The notes under the pieces are model-generated. The model saw only the letters and a list, made by a program, of their open reading frames with translations. It was not told the DNA's origin and ran no database searches. Both the position numbers and the translations under genes were made by a program. DNA of 45,612 nucleotides from Candidatus Collierbacteria bacterium (GTDB taxonomy: Bacteria; Patescibacteriota; Microgenomatia; UBA1400; MFAQ01), in NCBI GenBank assembly GCA_903884375.1, contig CAISER010000009.1, forward strand, positions 1 through 45,612, read 5' to 3'. Positions within the stretch are counted from its first letter, which is position 1. Every line of letters begins with the position of its first letter. This document shows positions 36,703 to 45,607 of the stretch, in pieces.

Positions 36703-37146
36703 ATGAAATCAATTTTGCCTATCATCTTTATCGTACTCGTTCTCACGGGTGCAATCGTCTATTCCCTGGCCAAAAGAACCTTGCCTACCAAGCCAATCGA
36801 TAACCTTGGTATTCCAGCCAACGAACTTGAAGGGAAAGACGGTATTACACCAACCCCAACAATCAAAATCACTAATCCAAGCATCACTCCCACGATTTCT
36901 TTACCCAGCACTACTGAAAATACCAACACTACCAAAGGCGGACAAGCCGTCACGGCCCAAAAAACCACGGTCACTAAAATAACCAAAACCACGGTTTGCA
37001 CTCCTGTTTATGGCTCAGCCGACACCTGCACCGAACATGTTGTTGTCGATACAGGCGCCGAAAGTGCCATGTTCTTCAACCTTGCCGGTATTGCCTATCT
37101 CGGTGGTCTTCTCTCCTTCGTCAAAGCCAAAACCTTAAAACACTAA
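36703..37146 (+). CDS. Small membrane/secreted protein with sortase-signal-like C-terminus (VVDTG)
   Basis: N-terminal TM; Thr-rich linker; C-terminal 'HVVVDTGAESAMFFNLAGIAYLGGLLSFVKAKTLKH' = motif + hydrophobic stretch + basic tail. Confidence 0.65.
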   Translation: MKSILPIIFIVLVLTGAIVYSLAKRTLPTKPIDNLGIPANELEGKDGITPTPTIKITNPSITPTISLPSTTENTNTTKGGQAVTAQKTTVTKITKTTVCTPVYGSADTCTEHVVVDTGAESAMFFNLAGIAYLGGLLSFVKAKTLKH

Positions 37147-37177
37147 TAGTCATCCCCTCATTCCACTCTTTGAGTTA

Positions 37178-37279
37178 AGTACGAATAGTACTGTAGACGA
37201 AAAGTAAGAATGAATGGGACTGAAATTTACCTCTGTTCTCAAGCCTAACTAGAGAACAGAGAGTAGATCTCAAGTCTAC
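37178..37279 (+). promoter_or_regulatory. Structured 5' leader candidate: three consecutive inverted repeats
   Basis: AGTAC-gaata-GTACT (37178-37192); CTCTGTTCTC-N11-GAGAACAGAG (37231-37261); GTAGA-N7-TCTAC (37263-37279). Confidence 0.45.
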
Positions 37280-37345
37280 GTTCTTTAAAATTGGAAGCAA
37301 ATCCGCGAAAGTGGAAATTCAATCACATTCCAAAGGAGGAATGAA

Positions 37346-37816
37346 ATGACCAAAAAAGCGTTATGGATTGTAGTAATAATTTTAGTGCTGATAATGGTGT
37401 GCATTATCAGCTCAGTTGGGGTTGCTGCCTCAAAAAGGATCATCATGATCCCGAATGTCGTGGAAACCCAAGAAGCTCCCGTTGCTGATGAACAGCTGTG
37501 TGTTCCAGCCTGTGATCCCAGCACCATCCCATTCACCGACATGGGAGAGCTTGACCCCAACGTTGAGACCGTCATCAATGGACCTGCCATCTATGAATGG
37601 TGGACTGGCGGATCTGATGAGGGAGTCCAACGTGTTGATGTTGGAGAAACCGTCACCATTCACGGCTCAGCCGGGCACTGGTGGACATTGCCAAATCAGC
37701 AAGGTTTGGACTGTGTTTGGGATTTACATGTGCGCAATTATGGCGCCAAGCCCCAGCACGTCGGCAAGACGTACGAGCAACTCGTCGTTCCACCTCCAGA
37801 CGAGTATCTAAAATAG
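37346..37816 (+). CDS. Small secreted/membrane-anchored protein, unknown function
   Basis: SD 'aaaggagg' upstream of ATG; N-terminal TM 'ALWIVVIILVLIMVCIISSVGVA'; followed by a terminator. Confidence 0.75.
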   Translation: MTKKALWIVVIILVLIMVCIISSVGVAASKRIIMIPNVVETQEAPVADEQLCVPACDPSTIPFTDMGELDPNVETVINGPAIYEWWTGGSDEGVQRVDVGETVTIHGSAGHWWTLPNQQGLDCVWDLHVRNYGAKPQHVGKTYEQLVVPPPDEYLK

Positions 37817-37840
37817 AGCTTCCAAAATTGTTTTACCATT

Positions 37841-37872
37841 CCCCCGAAGAAACCATTTCGGGGGAGTTTTCT
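37841..37872 (+). terminator. Rho-independent terminator
   Basis: CCCCCGAA-gaaaccat-TTCGGGGG followed by agttttct. Confidence 0.8.
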
Positions 37873-37945
37873 CTTGAAGCTTAATCAAAAGGCTCCAAAA
37901 GAAAGCTCGAATCCAATTAAAGCTCATTTATATTAAGGAGATATT

Positions 37946-38128
37946 ATGAAATACTGCGTTAATATCGTGTTTTTTGGTACAACTGCCTGGTTACTGGGTT
38001 CGTTATTGCTTTTCATTAATTATATTGACCCAAGCCGACAGCTCTTGTATATCGGAGCACTTATGTTTTTCTCCGGCCTTGCCGCAGATCTGTTCTGCTT
38101 CATTGCCAAACAGATCGTTAAATCATAA
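37946..38128 (+). CDS. Small two-TM membrane protein (60 aa)
   Basis: SD 'aaggagatatt' before ATG; two hydrophobic segments; downstream terminator. Confidence 0.7.
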   Translation: MKYCVNIVFFGTTAWLLGSLLLFINYIDPSRQLLYIGALMFFSGLAADLFCFIAKQIVKS

Positions 38129-38152
38129 TAGTTCCTCCCCTCCTTTGTTCGT

Positions 38153-38182
38153 GCCCCGGCCTAACCAGCCGGGGCGTTTTTT
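38153..38182 (+). terminator. Rho-independent terminator
   Basis: GCCCCGGC-ctaacca-GCCGGGGC followed by gtttttt. Confidence 0.9.
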
Positions 38183-38303
38183 ACGTCATTGCGAATCTCG
38201 TATTCGAACAAAAGCAATCTACACAAACTTAGGCTCATACATCCCTGATTCTCCTATAGAGCTTGACAAACGGATAAAACTATAATAACCTGTATATATC
38301 ACT

Positions 38304-39182
38304 ATGAGATACCGAATCACTCAAAGACCATTGATTTCCGTCATTCTCCCGGTTCACAACGCGGAAAAATACCTCGTCGAGGCTCTAGAAAGCCTTAGAT
38401 ACCAAACCTACCCTCACTTCGAGGTAATTGCCATAGACGATGCCTCAAACGACCTTTCATACCGTATTCTCCAAAATTACGCCAAAATTGACTCTCGTTT
38501 CAGAGTCTTCAAAAACAAAACTAACCTCAAAATCGCCAATACCCTCAATTTTGGTCTCACCAAAGCCAAAGGAAACTACATTGCCCGTATGGATGCCGAT
38601 GACATTTCCCTGCCTAATAGGTTCCAAAAACAGCTCCATTTTCTCCAAAAACACCCCGGAGTTGTCGTTGTTGGCGGTCAATGTCTAACCATAGACAAAG
38701 ATAGCCACCTTACGGGCAAAAAGCTCTTCCCTACCTCCCATATTGATATCCACGAGCTCATGTACACCGCCAACCCTCTGCAGCACCCCAGCATTATGAT
38801 AAACAGACAGCTCTTACCCAAGAGCTTCTCTTGGTACAACCCCCATCTCACTCCGGCCGAAGATCTTGACCTCTATTTCCGCCTTGGCAAGTTTGGTCTT
38901 TTTGCCAACCTCAAAACCACCGTTCTTATGTACCGTCAGCACGGAGATTCCGAAACCTTCAGAAATCCCAAGCACACCTTCGCCATCACTCAAAAAGTTC
39001 GTCGTCTAGCGGTAGAAAAACATGGCTACAAACCCAAAGCCAAAGCCAAAGTTATCGCCGCCATTCAGTCTTTGGTTCTCTCCGTCATTCCCACCTCCCT
39101 CGTTTTCCCTTTGTACACTCTCGTAAGAGGCACCAAAATCAAAGAAAAGCTGGAAAACCTAAATCTCCGCCTCGCCTCCTAA
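38304..39182 (+). CDS. Family 2 glycosyltransferase
   Basis: 'PLISVILPVHNAEKYLVEALESLRYQTYPHFEVIAIDDASND...NYIARMDADDISLPNRF'. Confidence 0.93.
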   Translation: MRYRITQRPLISVILPVHNAEKYLVEALESLRYQTYPHFEVIAIDDASNDLSYRILQNYAKIDSRFRVFKNKTNLKIANTLNFGLTKAKGNYIARMDADDISLPNRFQKQLHFLQKHPGVVVVGGQCLTIDKDSHLTGKKLFPTSHIDIHELMYTANPLQHPSIMINRQLLPKSFSWYNPHLTPAEDLDLYFRLGKFGLFANLKTTVLMYRQHGDSETFRNPKHTFAITQKVRRLAVEKHGYKPKAKAKVIAAIQSLVLSVIPTSLVFPLYTLVRGTKIKEKLENLNLRLAS

Positions 39183-39197
39183 ATTCGCCATCTAATA

Positions 39198-40439
39198 TCA
39201 CTCCGACTTCATTATCGATACCATAGGCTTTCTCCCAGCTATCGCATCTTTAATCGCCTTTCTAACTTGCTCTTCCGTAATCTTATTCACCATTACCTCA
39301 AACTCCTCCGGCAAAATCACTTTCCCTTCCCAAAACAAAAGTCCACAAAAATCTTCAGCAATTCCCATTGTTGATTCGTACTTCATTTTTGCATTCATTA
39401 TCAAATACCTTTTTGCTCTCAAAAACAAATCGTTATCAATCGGCTCTGATACAAACTTTTCTATTGCTTTATTAATTTCTTCAAGAACCTCTTCAAGATT
39501 TTCCGATTTCACTGACGATTTGATACTCAACCAACCCGCTACTTGAAAAAACCCAAATACGGCTGAAATACTGTAAACCATTCCCAATTCTTCACGAATT
39601 CTGGTATGCAAAATAGACCTCGGACTTCCCCCCAAAAGATAACAACCAATTCCCATCGCATATCTATCCTCAATGGTGGTTTCCTTTATTCCTTTGGTTG
39701 TCCACCCTACATCGATTGTTGTTGTCGACATTCCCGATTCTAAATGCACCAGTCGTCCTGTCTGAGGCTGAACCGTATCAAAAATTTCTTCAATTTTGTT
39801 TCCTTGCTGTACCAATATATTTCGTAAATGCTTTTCAACTTCCTCAAAATCAATATTTCCCACAACAGCGATTACCATGTTAGCTGGTACAAACATCTTT
39901 TTTTGATAATCTAGTAATTCCTCTCTGGAAACGCCATTTATATATTCTTTATTCCCCAAGCCATCTCTCGTATATCGATGTCCCCTTCCAAAATACTGTT
40001 CGTCTACTTTTTTTGAAAATCGCACATTTGGCCTTGACCATTTATCCTCATATTCTTGAATAATTACCTTCTTTTCTTTGTCTAATTTCTCCTCAGGAAT
40101 CATCATTTTAAACAGCATTTCCTCCATCAATATCATTCCGTTTATTAATGATTCGCTTGGCATTCTCATCACCAATTCCAGTTTTTGACCGCTTGTTGAA
40201 GCGTTACTCCAAATCCCATTCTCCTCTTTATATATCTCCATTGTCCGACTATCCGCAAATTTCTCCGTTCCTTGAAACAACATATGTTCCAATAGATGTG
40301 CTTTACCCCAGTTTTCTCCATCTTCATACCAAGAACCGGCTTTAATTCTGATATCAATGCTCACCGCCTTTAACGACTCTATCTTATACAAAGCCACTAA
40401 GGCCCCGTTTATGTCCAATTGTCGAAAATTTGTCTCCAT
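39198..40439 (-). CDS. M16 family zinc peptidase
   Basis: HxxEH motif in 'WGKAHLLEHMLFQGTEKF'; 'GGSPRSILHTRIREELGMVYSISA'. Confidence 0.93.
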   Translation of the reverse strand: METNFRQLDINGALVALYKIESLKAVSIDIRIKAGSWYEDGENWGKAHLLEHMLFQGTEKFADSRTMEIYKEENGIWSNASTSGQKLELVMRMPSESLINGMILMEEMLFKMMIPEEKLDKEKKVIIQEYEDKWSRPNVRFSKKVDEQYFGRGHRYTRDGLGNKEYINGVSREELLDYQKKMFVPANMVIAVVGNIDFEEVEKHLRNILVQQGNKIEEIFDTVQPQTGRLVHLESGMSTTTIDVGWTTKGIKETTIEDRYAMGIGCYLLGGSPRSILHTRIREELGMVYSISAVFGFFQVAGWLSIKSSVKSENLEEVLEEINKAIEKFVSEPIDNDLFLRAKRYLIMNAKMKYESTMGIAEDFCGLLFWEGKVILPEEFEVMVNKITEEQVRKAIKDAIAGRKPMVSIMKSE

Positions 40440-40473
40440 ACTTGTTATTTTACTATTTTAATAAGCAATAAAA

Positions 40474-40505
40474 AGGCTCCCTGGTATTTTTACCAAAAGG
40501 AGCCT
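40474..40505 (-). terminator. Rho-independent terminator for the 64-aa gene
   Basis: On the minus strand GGAGCCT...AGGCTCC... hairpin: AGGCTCC pairs with GGAGCCT, TGGTA with TACCA, followed by TTTTTATT. Confidence 0.75.
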
Positions 40506-40511
40506 GGGCAA

Positions 40512-40706
40512 CTAGTCGCTGCCTCTTCTGATTTCATCAGCCTTTTCCCGGATTTCCCGGTAAGAAAGATCCTGATGGTCTCTTTCGAGATCTCGTTGCA
40601 GTCTTTCTTGCTGGTCATGGTCTAAACCAGCGTCCCTTGAAGCATTATGAGCCCTTTCGTTCGGGCCATTTGGTTCACTACTTCCACCTCTTCCTGAATC
40701 TGACAT
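40512..40706 (-). CDS. Small hydrophilic, likely disordered protein (64 aa)
   Basis: SD 'aaaaggagag' 4-5 nt before ATG; promoter TTGACA-16-TATAAT on minus strand (40767-40794); own terminator. Confidence 0.75.
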   Translation of the reverse strand: MSDSGRGGSSEPNGPNERAHNASRDAGLDHDQQERLQRDLERDHQDLSYREIREKADEIRRGSD

Positions 40707-40766
40707 TTTACTCTCCTTTTCTAAAGTGCACCCTGCCTAAACAGGTTTGAGTTACGATATCCCGTA

Positions 40767-40794
40767 TTATATACATATAACCCTATATGTCAAC
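40767..40794 (-). promoter_or_regulatory. Consensus sigma70-like promoter (minus strand)
   Basis: TTGACA (40789-40794) - 16 bp - TATAAT (40767-40772). Confidence 0.85.
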
Positions 40795-40820
40795 AACCGC
40801 CTTTGATATAATTTAGCCAC

Positions 40821-41237
40821 ATGATTGACTTAGTTGGCATCCTAAACGAAAAGATTGAATCTACAGAAAAAAGCCTCAAGAGGGCTGCTTTCGAACGCGA
40901 CAATAGCGCTACCCCAATGGAATCTCAACATGATCAGACAAGACAAATCGCCAACCAGCTCTATAACGCCTTGCTCGATGAAAAAAAGGGGCTTCATCTA
41001 CTAAAGAGAAAGCTCAAAGATTTCAACATTATATATACACTTGAAAATTTGTCGAGTGGCACAAAATATCGATTTTTTATTGTTCCGGATGGTCTTGGTG
41101 GTAGCACAATCGATGGGATTACTTTAATAAGTGACAAAACACCATTGTCTAATAAAATCATCGGAAAAAATACCGGCTATGCATACGAACTAAATGGACA
41201 ACAATTCAGGATTGAAAAAATTGAAGACAATAAATAG
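40821..41237 (+). CDS. Gre-like (GreA/GreB C-terminal domain-like) small protein
   Basis: N-terminal helical hairpin; 'TPLSNKIIGKNTGYAYELNGQQFRIEKIE' resembles the GreA C-terminal 'PLGKALLGKKVGDEV' region; TATAAT 8 nt before ATG. Confidence 0.6.
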   Translation: MIDLVGILNEKIESTEKSLKRAAFERDNSATPMESQHDQTRQIANQLYNALLDEKKGLHLLKRKLKDFNIIYTLENLSSGTKYRFFIVPDGLGGSTIDGITLISDKTPLSNKIIGKNTGYAYELNGQQFRIEKIEDNK

Positions 41238-41271
41238 GTCTCATCGCTAAGACACTTTCGAATTCTTCTCC

Positions 41272-43626
41272 CTACGGAATAAACGGACTAAACTTTTTGG
41301 TATATACCTTCATTGGCGTCGGAATATTCACCATAAAATCCGGTCGGTAAGTAAACAGTTCAGACGGCTGGGTATTATTCAAGCTTCCAGCTAAAGTTCT
41401 TGATAAAAACATATTTGTCCACGCCACAAATGATCCCTCACCCAAAAACTGTTCGTCTTCCATATCGCACCCGTCTTCTGTTATATCCTTACAAGGAATA
41501 TTTATATTTTCCCCGATAAACCATCCCTGTGCCTTTGTTACATTGTAATTAAAATCAATACTACCGCTGGAAATTATCGCCAAAAACGCTCCTTCAGGTA
41601 CCTCGATATTGCCAATTACATTTACATTTGCATCTATTAGCAGTATTACCTTCTGAGTTCCTGTCGGTCCACTGTAATTAAAGGCATCAATATTCTCCGT
41701 TCCCGTATATTTAAATATTTGATATCCTACTCCTCCGTCATCATAGTTTATATCCCCTCCGTCCCACGGCGTCGCTCCAAAAATATCCGTTCTCACCTCA
41801 TAAAAATCATAATCATATCGTAGAGTCTCATAGCTGCTCTGTATCTCCCATAAATCCCCACTTACTATCGCATTTTCATTTCCACCTAGTTGTCCATTAA
41901 TTTTTTGCCCGTAAACAAGCAATCCGTTTCTTCCCGAAACATCATCAGGCAATATCAATCTTTGTTTACTAAGCTCCAGTCCTCCAAAACTGCTCGGGAT
42001 AATACTTTGTACCCCATTTTGCCCATAAACACTACCGCCTTTCACCTGCCACCAACCGGTATATTTTTCCAACAAACCAAAATTCATATTTTGCACAAAG
42101 TTGCATGGTTGAGTTGCACAGGTTGGGTCACTCCCAGCTACACTGGCGACTGTTCCATTACAAGCCAATATTGCTCCAGGACTTGGGTCATATCCACTCA
42201 TCTCTCTAAAATCAAAACTGTAAACCCCAGGTGCTAATACTTCTGTCGAAAAATTCCCTAATGCGTTACTCGTATCCGCCACACTAGGAGCCGGATTGCT
42301 GTCTCCGTCAACCAATTCAAAAAATACTCCTCCAATTTTTTCTATATTTGTTAAATCACCGGGACAAGCGCTAAGACCTGTCGCATTAAAAAATGTTCCC
42401 GATATTACTCCCTTACACTCCTCCTCTAAAGGAACCCCTTCGCAAATACAGCCCACCAAACACGTTCTTGTTCTGGTGTGAGTAGCAGGGTTACAAGCAG
42501 ACCAAGCCGAAACGCTAAAAGGATATCCCTCATCAATCGTTATTCCCGTAAAACAATAATTCAAAGCGCTCCAAGCCGAGTACAAGCCATCTTCATTTAC
42601 CGCTCTCACTTTCCAATAATTAGGTCCGTTATACTGATTTTGATAATCATAGCTTAGTGTATTTTCCCCACTTATATTAAAAGTATTTCCGGTACAAGTT
42701 GCGCCTGTATTCAAGCTACTCTCCACACACACCTGATATCCGCGTGTCCCTCCTGTTCCGCACACCGTTCCCCAATTTGTTGGTTTCTCCCAAGAAAGAG
42801 TTGTTATCTGCGTCATCAAATCAACTCCGCTTGGTGCTACCGCTCTTGGTGCCGAAGGTGCTGTCCCATCACACAATCCACACGCCGCTCCTCCACAGCT
42901 TCCACAAACTGTAATTCTAAGCGAATTATCGCACGTTTCCCATTTATACAGTTTGCAATTCACGCACTCTCCTCCACAAGACCGAGTCGTTGTCCAGCCG
43001 GTTGGATAAGCACTACAATTTGTCGTAGGCTCATTCATCGTCGCCACACATTTACCTCCTTCGCACGAAGCGGTGCACACACTCGAACTGCTTCCTCCAC
43101 ATGCATAAGTACACTCACTAGCTATTTGACAATAAGAAACTGGGCAGGGAGATTTACATGTTCCACCACTTGAACTAAGTGGGTCGCAACCACAAAAACA
43201 GTTATTTGACGCCGCACAATAAGGTAAACATTTTCCATCAGAAGCCACTCCCGCAGGGCAGACAGGAGTCGGAGTTGGTGTCGGTTGCGTTTTACATACT
43301 CCACCAGTATCACTATTTACCGTACATCCATATGGACATTTACTAGCCAAACAACAAGATTTACAGGCCCCCCCATCAATTGTCGCTTTACAGCCACAAA
43401 TACAATCTCTTTTGTTGGAAGAGCTACAGTATGTAGACAGAATTACCGTTGAGCCACCAACACCCGTACATGTTTTACAGTCTCCTGCCAAAGTACATCC
43501 ACAAGCACAATAGCACACTGCATATACATTTCCTTTCCCATAAAACAAAAAACCCAAAAGGCAAAAAACAAAAGCTAAAGCCCCCCACCATCTTGTTATT
43601 TTTTGTCTTTTATTCTCCATAATCAA
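41272..43626 (-). CDS. Large Cys-rich secreted protein with FN3-like domain and conserved C-terminal domain
   Basis: Signal peptide; many Cys motifs (CYCACGCTLAGDCKTCTG...); 'ITTLSWEKPTNWGTV...YWKVRAVNEDGLYSAWS'; C-terminus '...GAFLAIISSGSIDFNYNVTKAQGWFIGENINI...SELFTYRPDFMVNIPTPMKVYTKKFSPFIP'. Confidence 0.75.
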   Translation of the reverse strand: MIMENKRQKITRWWGALAFVFCLLGFLFYGKGNVYAVCYCACGCTLAGDCKTCTGVGGSTVILSTYCSSSNKRDCICGCKATIDGGACKSCCLASKCPYGCTVNSDTGGVCKTQPTPTPTPVCPAGVASDGKCLPYCAASNNCFCGCDPLSSSGGTCKSPCPVSYCQIASECTYACGGSSSSVCTASCEGGKCVATMNEPTTNCSAYPTGWTTTRSCGGECVNCKLYKWETCDNSLRITVCGSCGGAACGLCDGTAPSAPRAVAPSGVDLMTQITTLSWEKPTNWGTVCGTGGTRGYQVCVESSLNTGATCTGNTFNISGENTLSYDYQNQYNGPNYWKVRAVNEDGLYSAWSALNYCFTGITIDEGYPFSVSAWSACNPATHTRTRTCLVGCICEGVPLEEECKGVISGTFFNATGLSACPGDLTNIEKIGGVFFELVDGDSNPAPSVADTSNALGNFSTEVLAPGVYSFDFREMSGYDPSPGAILACNGTVASVAGSDPTCATQPCNFVQNMNFGLLEKYTGWWQVKGGSVYGQNGVQSIIPSSFGGLELSKQRLILPDDVSGRNGLLVYGQKINGQLGGNENAIVSGDLWEIQSSYETLRYDYDFYEVRTDIFGATPWDGGDINYDDGGVGYQIFKYTGTENIDAFNYSGPTGTQKVILLIDANVNVIGNIEVPEGAFLAIISSGSIDFNYNVTKAQGWFIGENINIPCKDITEDGCDMEDEQFLGEGSFVAWTNMFLSRTLAGSLNNTQPSELFTYRPDFMVNIPTPMKVYTKKFSPFIP

Positions 43627-43628
43627 AA

Positions 43629-44138
43629 TTAAATCAGTTTAAAGAAACTCGGCCTCTCTTTATACTCCTCTACATAAGCATTAAATACATCCCAAACATC
43701 CAACTTACCCGCGGGGACAAGCATTTTAATAAACCACTTTTGGACTACTTGGTTTTCTTCCGCACTTCTCTTGGTCATTTGTATCCATACAATCATTTCC
43801 TCTTCTTCAATTCTCATTTTTGCCGACTGTTCTCCCTTCTCTTCTTCATTCATAAATGGCATCACAAAATCGCTTGTTAAAACCACCGTCAGTTTTTTCA
43901 CTCTTTTTCCTTTTTCTCCTCCCTCCACTCCCTCCCAATCATCTCTCTGCCAAAACCCCACCTTTCTCAAATACTCTCGCAAATCCTTTTGGTTATTAAC
44001 AATAAACTTCACTCCCTCAATCTGAGATATTGTTTTAATTGGCTGTAATCTATTATTCTTCCACACCAAAATCATAAGCAAACTACCTAAAATTAAAATC
44101 AATAAAACAAGTGCTATCCACCACCAATTATTCTTCAT
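43629..44138 (-). CDS. Small single-TM protein, unknown function
   Basis: N-terminal TM 'WWWIALVLLILILGSLLMILVW'; ends 3 nt upstream of the Cys-rich gene, so probably co-transcribed. Confidence 0.6.
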   Translation of the reverse strand: MKNNWWWIALVLLILILGSLLMILVWKNNRLQPIKTISQIEGVKFIVNNQKDLREYLRKVGFWQRDDWEGVEGGEKGKRVKKLTVVLTSDFVMPFMNEEEKGEQSAKMRIEEEEMIVWIQMTKRSAEENQVVQKWFIKMLVPAGKLDVWDVFNAYVEEYKERPSFFKLI

Positions 44139-44185
44139 TTACTAATACAATCATAGCAAATATCATTCTTTATATCCAAATAAAA

Positions 44186-45607
44186 TCAATACGCCCTCTT
44201 ATCCATAATAAAAGAAAAAATATAATTCTCAAGGTTCATTTTGCCCGTATTCATAAAATCATCAACAGCCGTTAAAATTTCCTCACGATGTTTTTCAATA
44301 TATGAAATCAGTGTTTGTTCTTTGTTAAAGTCGTTACCTTCACCCGTATTGGGCTTCCAATACCCACTTACGGCTCCCTGTCGGACATCATACACAAAAT
44401 TAGCTCCATGTTGACTTAAAAATACTTTCCTAAACCATTCCATTGTAACCATGTCTTCGTCATTTTCTAGTCCAACGTTAATCAACCCTGAAGATCCATC
44501 AGCTACAAAGAATTTTTTATTATCTTTATAATCAAGTCCAATCACGTCAGTTACTACAGGATTAATTCCTTGAAAAGTTATCACTACCACACTTTTACCA
44601 TCAATCTCCGTCACGCACACTGCTACTCCTCTAAAGGGTCTTGCTTCTATTGAATTATCATATACTCCTTCTATAACCCCACCCAATACCAGCGTTTTAT
44701 AATTATAAGCCTTCATCGGAAAAGTAGCATAAAGAGATGGCCACACTTTTTCAGAAAACCCAGGCATCTTTTCCACCTCTTTCCATACACTTTTCGCATA
44801 AAGTCCCGACTCAATATCCTCCAAAGCGCATTTTGGAAAATCCTCAGCCGTTTCTCCTTCATTCCAGGTTGTTTTTACTTTCAGCAAAGGTATTTCCGTC
44901 TCCGTTGGCGTCATCACTTCCGTTGCTGTCGCAGTTTTTGTAGGGGTTGTTGTTGCTGTTGGTTCTGCTGTTTTGGTTGATAGTGGTTTGGTAAATACTT
45001 CTGTGGCTGTGGCTTTGTTTGGTCTGGTACTGGTGGGTACATAGCCTTCAACTGGTTGGGTACCAATGCCACAAGAAGAAAGAATCAGACTGGAGATGAC
45101 TAGTCCTGTTGCTACCAGCATTCCTCTACGGGAAACTACTCGGTTTAGTATTTCATCAAGGGTATCTGTGTTCTCCTTGTTGTTTAAGACTTCCTCACGG
45201 ACTTGTTCCATTTGTTTACGGTAGTCCTCAATCTGGTAAGAGACAGCAGGATAGGTGTCCTCGGCTATCTCTTTGACTACTTTCATCTTGGCTTCGGTCA
45301 GTGCCATGGAGTAAAGCAGTTCTTCTTTGGTGGTTTCTTTGTCTGATTGTTTAACTCCCTCCATCTTTAGTGTTTCAAAGGAGACTTTACTCTTACCTTT
45401 GTCTGAGGAGATACTAAACTCAATGTCAGGAGACTTGTTGTCTTTGTAACCTACGGCACTAATCCAGCTATTGATATCTTCATAGTTAAACTCTCCTTCA
45501 GTTGTTGGGTATATCTTAGCTTCATCTACTTCCATGGACTTGGCCATCTCTCTTACTAGACTGTCATACTCATGGCAGTATATCTTTTCTTCAATCCTTC
45601 TCTCCAC
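44186..45607 (-). CDS. Membrane protein with cytoplasmic helical N-terminus, internal RR/lipobox-like TM, Thr-rich linker and extracellular domain; may extend past window end
   Basis: 'SRRGMLVATGLVISSLILSSCGIG' at residues about 159-181; linker 'TATEVFTKPLSTKTAEPTATTTPTKTATATEVMTPTETEIP'; GTG start only 5 nt from window edge. Confidence 0.6.
   Translation of the reverse strand: MERRIEEKIYCHEYDSLVREMAKSMEVDEAKIYPTTEGEFNYEDINSWISAVGYKDNKSPDIEFSISSDKGKSKVSFETLKMEGVKQSDKETTKEELLYSMALTEAKMKVVKEIAEDTYPAVSYQIEDYRKQMEQVREEVLNNKENTDTLDEILNRVVSRRGMLVATGLVISSLILSSCGIGTQPVEGYVPTSTRPNKATATEVFTKPLSTKTAEPTATTTPTKTATATEVMTPTETEIPLLKVKTTWNEGETAEDFPKCALEDIESGLYAKSVWKEVEKMPGFSEKVWPSLYATFPMKAYNYKTLVLGGVIEGVYDNSIEARPFRGVAVCVTEIDGKSVVVITFQGINPVVTDVIGLDYKDNKKFFVADGSSGLINVGLENDEDMVTMEWFRKVFLSQHGANFVYDVRQGAVSGYWKPNTGEGNDFNKEQTLISYIEKHREEILTAVDDFMNTGKMNLENYIFSFIMDKRAY

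Noticed and set aside
38263-38286. TTGACA and TATAAT upstream of the glycosyltransferase
   Set aside because: Spacer is only 12 bp, too short for a standard sigma70 promoter
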